Assembly: GCA_028274465.1 (NCBI GenBank)
Contig: CM051457.1
Span: forward strand, 16,565,097-16,629,096
DNA length: 64,000 nucleotides
Direction: 5' to 3'
Source: Plantago ovata
Lineage: Eukaryota > Streptophyta > Magnoliopsida > Lamiales > Plantaginaceae
Of the stretch, positions 21,357-33,766 are shown piece by piece. Below the pieces are notes generated by a model. That model saw nothing but the letters and a program-made list of their open reading frames with translations, did not search any database and was not told where the DNA came from. Position 1 is the first letter of the stretch. Each line of letters begins with the position of its first letter. A program made the translations under genes and the position numbers.

Positions 21357-23915
21357 TTACCATGAAGCACTAGCGGCCTCGGCAAAGACAGACTCAATAT
21401 CCTCATCTTTCACTATAAGATCATCAATTTCTGCGTCTAGCTTTTTTATCAGTGCTCCAACGCCATGCAGTTTCTCTGTAAGACACCTCATCTCGCTTTC
21501 TGCATCAGCTCTTTCACGCCCCTTCAACTCAATGGCGGCTTTGGAATCCTGAGAAAGGCTCAACAGCTTTTGTATCCGAGCACGCAGAAACCCCACTACC
21601 ATGCCCAAGTCCTCGAAAGCCTTGAGAGTTTTCTCCCAACTTTCTAAACCATTGACAGATGTACTAGGTTTAACTTGTCTGATGGCATCTGCAATGTTCA
21701 CTGTTTCTGATATTACTCCACTGATTAGCTGAACGTTAAGGCCCTCAATGAAATGGCGATGCAGAAACATGTTCTGACTGCAGCAGAGCTCGCAATACTT
21801 TCTCCGTACATGTGGTGGGATTTCAGAGTCAATGATTAGACCATCGACATGAATGGCGAAATCTTCGAACTTTTTGATGTCCTCAAAACGTAATTCGGAT
21901 TCTGAGAATCTGATGCCTTCATGAACTTCAGAATTCACATTACTATCGTTGTGGTTGTCTAAAGCTAGAAGAAGCTCTGAGTAATTCTGTTCATCTGCTT
22001 CCAAGCACGCCTTACTTTCTTCAAGTTGATTTTCCATGTCATTGCAAATACTAAAGTTAAGACAGTCTCATTTTTCAAATGTTAAAAAAGCCATACGACG
22101 ACAAAACGAGATTTGAACCGTTTATTACCTGTTTCCACAGGCTTAGTGCCAGAATCTAAATTCATAAGGACAAGAGCTCCATCAGCTTGTGTTAATCGGC
22201 CAGCCCTGATAACATATACCTAATAATCCAGACAAAAATAAATAAAATAAAGACGCATAAGTTGTGCAAACCAGTGCAAATGATTTGTGAAAGAATATAA
22301 AGCTCAAATAAGAACCTTAAACTTGAAAGGCTCGGTAAGTTGAAATATCACGACATCACTTTCCATCAACCCCTGTGCAATCGAGAAACCTCTCCACCCA
22401 CCGCTCAGTCCGGTTTTATTCACCAAGTACTTCGTCTCATATCCTTTTCCATTTTCATCCACCAGAACTACTATGGTATCCTTGTCAGGCATATGTAAAT
22501 TGCAGAAATCCTTTGGCAAACCCAACCAGAATCCACCAGAGACATGAGATCGAGACATAAGCTTCAAGAAACTAGGATATTGTTTCGGCAAACTGCCTTG
22601 AACCTTTAGTGCTCGGTCCATAGCAGAGATCGAGACACCAACAGATCTATGAGGTTCACTAGCCGTTTTTACCTTTGACTGGGAACTGTATATATCAAAA
22701 TAAGTCAAATAAATAAGAACAATTAACAATTAGCTAAACAGGAAACTGTTCGTTTAACAATCAGTATGATCAAACTCACGGTAGGCATGGTACAATGGTG
22801 TTTTCTGGTTCATCATGCACAGTATTGGCACAAACATTGCTCATAAGCTTAGGTGCATTTTGAGGCTCTTTCCATGCATCATTCGTGTATAAGTTTGGCA
22901 CAAGCTTATCCGCGTTTACATTCTCTCTCTGCACATTAACGGTAGACAAGTCAGCATAAGTTTCTCCATCTATTAGCAACTGGTCATGTAATACCAAGGA
23001 TAAAAGAAGGATATGTACGCGCTAATTATTAGAACTAACTCTACGGTTTCTTTCTAGAAAACCATATATCAATAATTATACAGATCATCATGCAGATTAT
23101 TGGCAAATATAGAGTAGCATAAGCAACATGATAGGCCCCGTTCTCATACCCACAATTCGGGGTCACAAGTCACAACATAAGTTATAAGTTACAACACTAC
23201 CAATCTAAGAGGAGTTTGCACCTGCTTAACAAGCAGTATATTCATTATCAGTGCTTAAAGTAGAACGTGTTTGCCAAAGTCCATAAAACTAGGCCTTAGA
23301 CATTATTCTCTTTGGCTGTGAAAACTCTGTTAGAACAGGCCAACAAGTATCTTTGAAAGAATTACCCCCACTCGTGGACTCATTTCTACCTTGGCAAAGA
23401 CCACTACTTACTCTAATACAATGAAAGAATGTCATCTCATCTAATCGAGGTATGGAACTAATCCATTTACTCAGACTTCTAAAACAATTCTAAACATGTG
23501 CCCTCTTGTTTTTTCTACCTAAAATGTGGAGTACATGATATAACTACGAATTCATACAAAGAACATAAAAGTCACACCTTTCAGTTTTCTAACGTATGAA
23601 ACCATGATAAAAAGGCATTGTAAAGGCAAAAGGTTTTTTTTTTTTTTTAAAAAAAAGGAAGAAACTTCTCACATTCTGGTCCATCTGTGAAAGAAACATG
23701 AGCCTCTTGTTCACCAGATCTATCTTTTTCTCAGCCCATGTCATCTTCCTCTTCCCCAGCTGTAGACATTCATGACACGCTTAAAAAATTATTGGAATAC
23801 ATTTCTAGCATCCAAAAGAAAGAAAGGAAGAAAAAAAGCTGACCTTTGATTTGTTCTTGGAAGAAGAAACAAGGTTCTGCTGGGATTCCGGGTTCTGAGA
23901 AACAGCAATTGTCAT
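21357..23915 (-). CDS. B3-domain transcription factor with C-terminal coiled coil (509 aa, 6 exons)
   Basis: Exons (minus): 23915-23844, 23759-23673, 22979-22780, 22685-22316, 22219-22129, 22066-21357; 1530 nt. All introns are GT-AG; the last acceptor (AATGAG) is the weakest call. The N-terminus carries a basic, helical segment (LGKRKMTWAEKKIDLVNKRL). The B3 domain spans about 145-242 (YPSFLKLMSRSHVSGGFWLG, LPKDFCNLHMP, GGWRGFSIAQGLMESDVVIF, FKFKV). A short linker exon (VYVIRAGRL) and a C-terminal region with RKYCELCCSQNMFLHRHF and a coiled coil follow. It is paralogous to the gene at 14258-18228 with the same exon phases in the shared part. Members resemble Os01g0234100-like B3 proteins; DNA targets are unknown. 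Confidence 0.87.
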
Positions 23916-23999
23916 TTTGCCCTTTCTCTTTCACTTGCAAGTCACAACAACAAAAGAAGGGGTTCAGCAGCATAAACTGGAGTAGAATTCGACCGTTTG

Positions 24000-25737
24000 A
24001 TTAAAAATAAGGGTGCTAATGAAAGGGAAACAGAGTTGAAGTGGGATTTGACAAGAGTGTCATAGTTCCTTGGGAAAGGTGAAGCATTAACAGTAATCAA
24101 AATTTGAATTTTGTTTCATGGGTTCGAAGTAGAACGGTGCAAATGTTTCCAGTACATTGTCTGTGTTGGTCAATGTGCAGTTCATTCCCTGTGTGAAGTA
24201 TTTATCATTTTGTGCCATCACATCACTCTTGGGCTTTGGCACACATACAGTAGAAATAATATAATTTTCAATGGTCAATTATCAATATGTAGGTTTTTTT
24301 TTAATAAAGTTTAAATAAGTAGTACCGTATATCTCAACTTTAAACTTTGCACAAACGTACCCGATCTCATATCCCGATTTGCACTTTTGTACATCTGACG
24401 GATTTTTCACCGGAAAGTGAGATTCACACGCTGTCCATAACGGCATCCATATAAAATTCACTAAATTACAGGGGCAGATTGGTAAATCCATAGTTGTCCA
24501 ACTCTAATAAAGTATAGTAAAAATGTAGTCTTTGTACCATGCTCTAATTTGTATTTCAATTGTAGTCAAACTTGAAACATGTTGACGGTAAAAAATTAAA
24601 ATATTGCAACTGCTCTGAGATGAATGGAATATATACACCATATACACACGGTGTGTTCTATGCTAGACTACACTGCACCATATTTCATCTATTGCTGACA
24701 CGTAGTTATCCCACTTCCGTTTTTATGCTTCGCCTGTCGTTAAACATGGCATCGTTTTTACTTTTATTTGTATTTCCTTGACAATATTGGTTGGTATGTT
24801 TGCTTCTCCACATGGGAGAATTTTTCCATATCTTCCCTTTAAATAATGAATGGGTAAGTTGTAGTGTAAGGAGTGAATATATCATTCACGACTTTGTAAT
24901 ATTCTGATGAAGCATTTTTCAGGCCAAAAGTCACAATATTCCATTCAAAGGGAAACTAAAGGTTGTATTTGTATTTGTCAAAATCATGATCTCATATTAA
25001 ATGTTAATTTTGAAAATGTTTTATCATAAAGTCTTATAAGTAGATCACTCTTGTTTGGGAATGGGTATCTAATTCACTTAAGAACTTTGTTCAATGGTTT
25101 GTAATTATGCATAGTGTGTACAGACAAACACACAGGTGTTTTTAACGAAAATTAAATTTTGATAAACAACGACGACGTATATTAATTGTGTATCTTATAT
25201 CTTATATGGGATGTCAATCAGCAAATCTCGTGATTATATGAACTTGGAGTTCATAAATTTGTTCATCTACTGCCTAATCCTATTTGGTTGTTTACAAAAT
25301 TTGAATGGTTGTCGATGATGTTGACTTCTCCGGTAAGATGTTCACCTCCACATAGTTTTGTTAGACGGATCCAAAAATGACTACTCAAATGTGGAACCAA
25401 ACTGATACATGTTATATCTGCGGACTATACCGGTGGGTAAGGTCGGGTAAAGTTAACTGGAGATTTAGAGGGTTAATGGAGACCCTAAGGTAAAATAAGC
25501 TATACATACACATGGGAGTAACACAAAGGTAATAAATAGCAACTTTGGTTTGACTGAATCCATGAGAAGTATAATAAATAACAACACATCAAATACCACC
25601 AGAATCATCATCAAAACCACTCAACTCATAATCATTATCAATTAAACTAAATCCTTGCAAAGAAAAATGTTGGAAAATCCATATATGCTCTTAATGGTTA
25701 TATACGGGCATGTCCCGTTTTGTACCTCCTAAGTGCC
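24000..25737. other. Spacer with transposon-like debris
   Basis: Upstream flank of the second B3 gene, then AT-rich repeats. 24290-24500 looks like a repeated-element relic but shows no clear ends. No gene is supported. Confidence 0.4.
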
Positions 25738-26650
25738 TTTTTTTTGGAACGTATATCACTTTATATATCCAAAAAACTTTGTCAGTACATGAATGCCGAT
25801 CCAATGATCCAGGCAGCTAAGCCTTAGTTTTCTATGTCTATTATCTCAACTCACAGCCGACAGGCATGGTGCAGACCAGGTAACTCCAATTCTAGGCTTA
25901 AAACAGATAAAACACAGCGGGACATGAAAAAAAAAAAGCAGCAGGCCATTTTTTGTTTCCGTCCAGCGCGCTAAACTTCAGCTACAGTAAACCGCAGATA
26001 GTTTTCCGGAGTGACACCTTTCCCGTATCACTTCCTTCAATCTGTCCACCAACGTTGGGTCCATTGTCCTGTTAGTTTTAAAGATCATGTGATTCCTCTG
26101 AGTCCACAAAGCATACACAGTTTCCGCGGTCGCTATTTTGATTAACTTCGATTTTTTGCTCTCCCCCTTAGTGCTGCTAATGATCCACTGCATGATAGTG
26201 GTGTTGGTGGTCGGACTGTATGGGATGTGCAACCATCTCATTATCTCTGTCCAGATGTCACCGGTGAATGCACAATCAAACAATAGGTGCGGCACATTTT
26301 CATCTTGTCCGCAAAACAACTACCGTCATTTAGGATGCCAAAACGGGCAAGTCTATCTTTGGTGCAGAACCGTTCGTTTAGGCAAAGCCACCAGATGAAG
26401 AGTGCTCTTGGTTTAGCCCAGTTTGTGTAGAATAATTTATACCATTCAACCCACGGTTTAGTACCACGCAACTCATAATATGCGTCTCTGGTGGGGAACT
26501 TTGGCTTAGTTCGAGCTCCATCCCACACTGGACTAGTTCCCACATGATATCTTAACTTCAGGATGCTTCGAAACAGCCAGGAGCAGGCTTGTGTCGGAGT
26601 ATAGTGCATCACATCGTCCTCCTTTAGTAGGCGTGAATCCACCTCACCCA
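25738..26650 (-). mobile_element. LINE ORF2 C-terminal fragment, frameshifted
   Basis: The minus strand encodes the zf-RVT end of a non-LTR reverse transcriptase polyprotein: CSWLFRSILKLRYHV, YELRGTKPWVEWYKLFYTNW, KPRALFIWWLCLNERFCTKD, then, after a frameshift near 26300, FCGQDENVPHLLFDCAFTGD and AETVYALWTQRN. It ends with a 3' UTR and a poly-A (poly-T on the plus strand at 25738-25745). It is 5'-truncated, has a broken frame and is inactive. It is related to but distinct from the LINEs at 4-5.5 kb. Confidence 0.85.
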
Positions 26651-26659
26651 GAGTTTGTC

Positions 26660-28315
26660 TACCTCTAACTGACTTACAAGTGGGTTCGTGGGTTTACTTG
26701 AGTAGCAACATATTAAGGTAGGTAACATGATCTTTATCCCACGTCGCATTTAACAAATTAAATTTAATTTAATGATGTATTATTCCCTCTCTTAAAGCGT
26801 TGCATGTATGTGGACTAGGAGAATCCCAATCATTATTCGAGGTATCAATACTCTGCTCTCTTTGATAACTTCTATCAATTGAATCCTGTTTTAGTCCTTA
26901 AAAAATAGCACAAATATATGTATATCGACCACTTTCAATAATATTCCCTAAGCAAAATTTCCTAACAACATCCATCACGCATATACTAACAAAATTAAAT
27001 TTTGATACACGACGACATATATTAATTATTGATTATTTATCTATATGGTTTGTCAATAAGCAACAACTCTATTCAAGGAGAAATTATTATCTCTTTATAA
27101 TCAAAATATACAAGTAGTTCTCAAGATGATTGTATAGTGGTGTGTTATTTTTAGCTTCAATTCGATCATCTCATTGCGTGTTTGCAATACATTTGTTGTT
27201 CGCTTTGATTTTTTTTCCCCAGTTTTTCAACGACGTATATTAATTATTTATTCTCACATCATATAGAATGTCAATAAACAATACTCATCATAATGTGAAC
27301 TTACAGTTAGCAAGGCTGCTTATAGCCTCATAATAACCCTATTTAACTATTATCCATTAATTATTTCACATAATGTTTACTTATTAATTAATAAAAAGAA
27401 AGTATTGTAATGTTGGAAACATGAACTATATAGTACCATTGAATTTTGTACTCATATCTCGACAAACAAAATTAATTGACAATAGTCAAACAATATCACA
27501 TACATTCTACAAATCTTATGACTCTAAATCCAAACAACCTAAAGACTTGCATATTGAAAGGCAAAAAAGGAAACACATATTTTGATATGTCACGAGTTTA
27601 TTTATAAAAAACAGTCACAAAAGAAATTTAAATTGCGGTGCATCTACAAGAGAACTACTTTTTACGCCAAATGGTTTGGCATGCATCATGCATGTCTATT
27701 CAAGTTTAAACATTGAAGTACTGAAATTTCCAATTATTAGTTAATTCGTCTTATTATAATGATTTCTTTTGCATATAAGTACTCCGCCTCCTCCTCATGC
27801 ATCATCATTATTTTTATTATTTTCTTCATATAAAAGGTTGATTTTATTGAGAAGACCATTAGTCTGATATTTGCGAGAAGGTTTGAAAATGGATATTTTA
27901 TTTTGGTGAAAATTGAGTTTTGTAATTGAAAGTTGAGATTGAAAATCATGATTTTTTACATTGAATTTGGTTTATAATTTTTTTATTTTAGTAAGTTTGA
28001 GTATAGGGATGATGTAAGGCGTGAGATAGATAATAGTAGAGATGATGTATGAAAATTGTAATTTTAGTAGTGATGATATAAGAAAATGTGATTTTGGTAT
28101 AGTAGTAAATTTTTTATTATTTGATCAAAATTCTTTCCTAAAGTTGAAATTATGATTTTGCAGGTTAAAAAAAAAATTCACAGTCCAAAACCCAGTACCA
28201 AACATCCACTAATCTCATGAGAATGAAAAAGGTAATGAAGACAATAATCCTTATCTTAGACTTTGCCATGAATATGTTATGGATAAATTAGCCCTAATGA
28301 GAGTTTTTTCTTAAC
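26660..28315. other. AT-rich spacer, no gene seen
   Basis: No coding frame or bounded element recognised. Repeats of GACGACATATATTAATTAT appear around 25170, 27010 and 27230, suggesting old element copies. Confidence 0.4.
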
Positions 28316-28321
28316 AAAGTA

Positions 28322-28577
28322 GTTCCTCCATCTCTCTTCTTTCCTCCCCCTCTCTTGTTTTGTTGATTTTTTAAATCTCCATTTGACTCCAAATTAATTT
28401 TAAATCCTACCGAAAAATAATATTTGAACTTATACTATAATAGTGAAAATCTTATATTTTTATAATATAATTTTTTAAATTACTTTTTTCAGTATGAATT
28501 AAGATTAATTTGGAGTCAAATGGAGACTAACAAAAATGAGCAAAACAAATGAAAAACTTATAGATAAACGGAGGAAG
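28322..28577. mobile_element. Stowaway-like MITE
   Basis: Ends TAGTTCCTCCATCTC and (complement of the right end) TACTTCCTCCGTTTA. The subterminal TCCATTTGACTCCAAATTAA is mirrored near 28505. AT-rich and non-coding. Confidence 0.65.
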
Positions 28578-28849
28578 TAGATTAGAAGTCTAAAATGCAA
28601 TTTACAACAAGAAAAAAAAAAGAGAAAGAATGAGATTATCTTATAAAAGTAGCACAAGTGTGGACTGGTCTAGAAGCTTCGAAAGAACTATACACACACT
28701 ATTATACCTGATATGAGATTTATTTTTAAAAAACGTATATTAGATGATTTTAGAGATAAGTTAACAACAAAAACTAAAATACAAAATGATCAAAATACAA
28801 TGACAACAAAGTAAAAATTTTACTAAAAAAAAAAAACATAAAAAAGGGA

Positions 28850-29710
28850 ATTTACATATACCACCCCTAATAGATGTCGAGTTTTCATTTAGGTCCCCCT
28901 TGGATAAAGAATTACATTGATGTCCAAAATCACATTTTATTTTTTATATTCCAGAAATGCCCTTATTCAATATATGCTTCCCAAACAAGACCTTATGAAT
29001 TTTTATTTAACAAAAATTAGGTTAAGTTAATTTGTGGGTTTATATAATTTTCTATGTTAATATAATTAATTTTGGAGGTATATGATAATATGTTTATATT
29101 CAATTATGTTAATATACTTAATTTTGCAATATTAATTTAGATAAAGTAGATTATTTAGTTAATTTTGACTACGGTACTTCCTGACATTATACTAATGTAT
29201 GTTTAATCATTTTAAATTAATTAGATTTATTAACAGCTCCAGAATCGAAGCTGTTAGTTATCAAGTAAGAGGAAGGAGGAAAAAAAAACAGAGCTCCATA
29301 TGGGAGATGTTAAGCTCCCGAATGAAGATTTCAAAGCTCTGATCTGGAGCCTTACAACTCCGTTATGGAGTTATGCAACTTTGACGTAGCTGTAACAGCT
29401 CCAGAATCGAAGCTTTACAGCTCCACATCGGAGCTCTATTTATTTTTATTTTATAATTTTTTAAATTAGTTTTATTTATTTTAAAATTTTTAATTAGTTC
29501 TAATTTTTTTTAGATATAACTTGAAGTTGTTTGGCTGTTGCTAAAATTTGATAATTTAAAAGGGGTAAAAGTGACATTTTCAACCAGTCGTGGGTTTATA
29601 TGTAATTAAAAATGCACATTTTGGTACTTCAATATAATTGTTACTCTAGTAGGGACCTATGTAATAAAAATATCTAAGAGGGGTAACATATGAAATTGAC
29701 AAAAAAAAGG
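28850..29710. mobile_element. Non-autonomous inverted-repeat DNA element with palindromic core
   Basis: Ends are imperfect inverted repeats: left AATTTACATATACCACCCCT and TTTAGGTCCCCC, right complement AATTTCATATGTTACCCCTC and CATAGGTCCC. The core (29230-29445) holds many short palindromes built on AGCTCC/GGAGCT, with CAGCTCCAGAATCGAAGCT present twice. A relative lies at 3345-3900. The target duplication is not resolved. Confidence 0.55.
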
Positions 29711-29958
29711 AACTTTATTTTCCAGTAATTTCTCATTTCCTCCCCCAAATTTTATGAAATGTTAAATGAAGCCTCAAATGATATTTTTTTTTTTCCCTTC
29801 CAAAGCTCGTTCGTGTAGGGTAGAGTGAGACCCCACCATATCACTGTCCTCGATTAGTACAAAGTTTACAACTATGTTGCAACGTCAACAGTGACCGTCG
29901 TTGAAAACAAATTTACAGAAAGCACTAAATCTAGCTAATCGAATTTTAAGCTCCGGAA

Positions 29959-30820
29959 ATGGCGATTAAAACATCCGATATGGTCGGTCGGGTCGACCCG
30001 GCCCAGATATTCGACACCGATGCTCTGCTTCGATATGCGATTGCCAACGTCGATGGATTTCCTCAATATCCTTCCCAATTCACTGTTTCTCAGGTTAATT
30101 CTACTTGTACCTTTTCTTTTTTTTTGTTTATAGCTTACTGATTTTGTTGGTATTGTTTGTTAGCTAAGTTTTGTGTAAGTGGTTGAATTTAGTCTACCTG
30201 TTTTTGTGATCGATATACTTTGTGGTTTCATATTGTTTTCCTAGCAACTAAGAACAGTTATCCTTAGCTGAAAACAAGGACTAATTGGATGAGTGAAGGA
30301 ATATTTTTGCAATTTGTATGCTTAACTTGTTCAAACTATGGATACCTTGAAGAACACCATTCATTTTGGCTGCTTTCGATTAGCAACTAGCAACAGTTAT
30401 CTTAGTCCCCATCATTTGTAATTTATGTTTCTATTAGCAAGACTTAAAAGTCATTGCTGGGATAGGGTGAAAACTGAACCGTGTGTTGCGTTGAGCATGT
30501 GAATCTGTAAGGACATCTTATTAGTTTGAAACAAGGAAGAATTTCACGAATGGACAGAACATATTGCAATTCATATGCTTAAGCTGTTAAAGATCTTTTA
30601 GATTTGCTTCAACAAATATCTTGTAAGAACAGTATTAAGTGCTCTGCTTTGTATGACTAGCTACTATATGGAACTGAGCTAATGAAGTGCCTTTGGTTTA
30701 GTTGATAAGCTTGGATTAGAGTGAAGTGGCAAAGATTTTGATATCTACGTATTTTGTGTATCAATCAAATTGGATACTTTATATTATACAAGAAAAAATC
30801 TCATTTTTACTAGGATTTTA

Positions 30821-30898
<78 letters not shown>

Positions 30899-33723
30899 GT
30901 ATTGTTATATTTAATATGGTGTGTACTGCAAGTGCAGTTTGGGCACGGCCAATCAAACCCAACGTTTCTTTTGGAAGCTCATTCAGGATCTGTTGTGAAG
31001 CAATATGTGATGAGAAAGAAACCTCCGGGCAAGTTGCTGGAATCTGCACACGCTGTTGAGAGGGAGTTTCAGGTTCTGTTCCATTACTTCCCTTTTCATT
31101 ATGTATGAAATCCACATTCTGGCAAAATACTTTGTGTTTCTAAATATGTTGATTTCTGTTGGATGTAACAGGTTTTACACTCTTTGGGCACTTGTACGCT
31201 GGTTCCGGTGCCTAAAGTCTACTGTTTGTGTACTGATCCATCATTAATCGGGACTCCCTTTTACATTATGGAGTACTTGGAAGGACGCATATTCACTAAT
31301 CCTATGCTTCCGGTACGATTTTTAATGTTGTAATATGTTACTAAAAAAAAGGGTTTTCTCAGGGATATTGCAAGATATCTTAGGTTTTCTTTTATCATTA
31401 AGGGAGTATCGCCTGCACAAAGGAGTAAACTATACCATGCCACTGCTAAGGCTTTGGCGACCCTTCATTCTGCTGATGTGAATGCTATTGGTCTAACCAA
31501 CTATGGGAAACCAAACAACTACTGCAAACGTCAGGTTCGTAATTTGTTCCTTGCCCTGTATGCATATCGGAAACAAAATAGTTACTATAAAAGCCTGCCA
31601 GTCTAGTTTGTAATTCTGTTCTCTATGTACTCTAAATTTATGTGCTACAAATGCTAATAAAAATAGTATCCAATATTAGGTGGAGAGATGGGCTAAACAG
31701 TATCTTGTTTCTACTGGAGATGGTAAGTCGAAGAGAAACCCAAGAATGTTAGAGCTAGTAGATTGGTTGCGCCAGCATATCCCCATTGAAGATTCTTCAG
31801 GCAAGACAGCAGGTTTAGTGCATGGTGACTTTCGCATTGATAATCTTGTGTTCCATCCAACGGAGGTTAGGGTTCAAATTTTTCACATATTTATAAATGT
31901 ACTATGTTTTTAAGTACAACATTTCTAGCTGAGGAAATATTCTGCTAATTGAAGATATCCAAGTTTGATGAAACAAAAAATCACGGGGTTTCTATGGCTT
32001 TCTAGAAGCACCTTAAACAGATTATTATATAGTTATGCTTTTTATAAAATCTAAGGAAAAACCACAAGACTGTTTTTAACATTTTAAAGTCTTATATGCC
32101 AATAGAAGCAAATATGGACATCTCACAGTGAGACGTAGAATGTTAGATTTGGTGACATGTCTGTTGATGCATTAGCTAATTTATTTTCTTGAATGCACAA
32201 ATTCTAAAGCTCAGAGCTTTACTTGGAAAAATTATGTAAGTTTTCCTTGTTTCTCTACTGCAGGATAGAGTGATTGGCATTCTAGATTGGGAACTATCCA
32301 CATTAGGCAATCAGATGTCTGATGTTGCATACAGCTGCTTGGTACTGTCTATTGCAACTCCTGTGACTCTTTTTTCGATATGTTTATTTCTGCATTAATT
32401 GTTTCCTACCTAAATGATAGAAGCGACCTAAATACCTTCAACTGGGTCTGAATGATTCTTGTTTTGTTATTTTGTCGCAGCATTACATTGTTGATATTTC
32501 TCTGGACAAAGTTGATCAGAATGGAGGCCTTGAATCGACTGGAATCCCTGAAGGACTTCCTTCACTAGCTGAGTATCTTGCAGATTATTGTACTGCAGCT
32601 GTAAGGCCCAGTTCTGCTATATAAACTTGTTGTTTTGTACAAGCTGCATTGCAAGGATTACACAATTACTTGAAAACATGTGGTGTTGTGAAGTTATTAG
32701 TCTTGATTTATTTATTCTTCCTGAGGAAGAATTGCGAATTTTTTTTTTCCTATTGGGAGTTTGGTGAACTTTTGGTATAAGGAGACACTATTAACAAAAC
32801 TAACATATGTTTGCGTAGAAATTAAGAATCTTGCAAGTGCATTACAAAGTTCACACAGCTATTTCGATTGTTTGATAGATAGTTGTGATCAAAGAAAATT
32901 TGAAAATGACATTCCCCTCACCAAATTATCTTTTGCGAGTTTAAAAAATAATTACATGTTATGTTTTTTGTCGTTCAGTTTCATACATCAGTTAACTTCT
33001 TCTGACAATTGCATGATCTTAGTTTTATTTTAATTATTTTCTTATGGCAAATTTAGGGAAAACCATGGCCTGCTGCTAATTGGAAGTTCTATGTTGCTTT
33101 CTCCGTGTTCCGAGGGGCATCTATCTATGCTGGAGTACATTGCAGATGGATATTGGTAAGCTATTAAACTAGCTAGTTTGGTGAACTTTCCAGATGGATT
33201 TCCAGTTTTTTTGTGTTGATGTGTAGTATTGACACATGTTTTTGTTAATCATCTTGATCAGGGGAATGCTTCAGGAGGAGAGCGTGCCCGTAATGCTGGA
33301 AAGAAATGTGATGCTATGATTGAAATCGCATGGTCCTTTATTCAAAGGGAATCTGTTCTGCCCGTACGTCCGCCATTTGGTAACCTTGCTTTGATCCTTC
33401 ATTGTCATTTTAATTTTCTAGTTCAATCTATCTTAGAATGGTTACATTGTTATTGAACTACTGCTTTTGGGACTTCATATTGTAGTTGTTGCATTCACTA
33501 TGTTATTTGATACATAGCTCCAGTAGTGAAGATTCAGATTCAAGGTAAAGATGTATAACCAGAAATTTATTGCCTAGACCAGGTCTTTTCATAGACCTTG
33601 TCGCTAGAAATGATCCACAATGCACATTAATTGGTTGTGGTCCACACTTAGTTGTTGAGGTGGATCATTTAAGCCACAAGGTCAACGAACAAGTCATAGA
33701 CCTAGTCTAGGCGATATAATGCC

Positions 33724-33766
<43 letters not shown>

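Noticed and set aside
30810..31115. Minus-strand protein with a poly-asparagine run
   Set aside because: Produced by the ATT microsatellite antisense to IBR3 exon 2; no homology.
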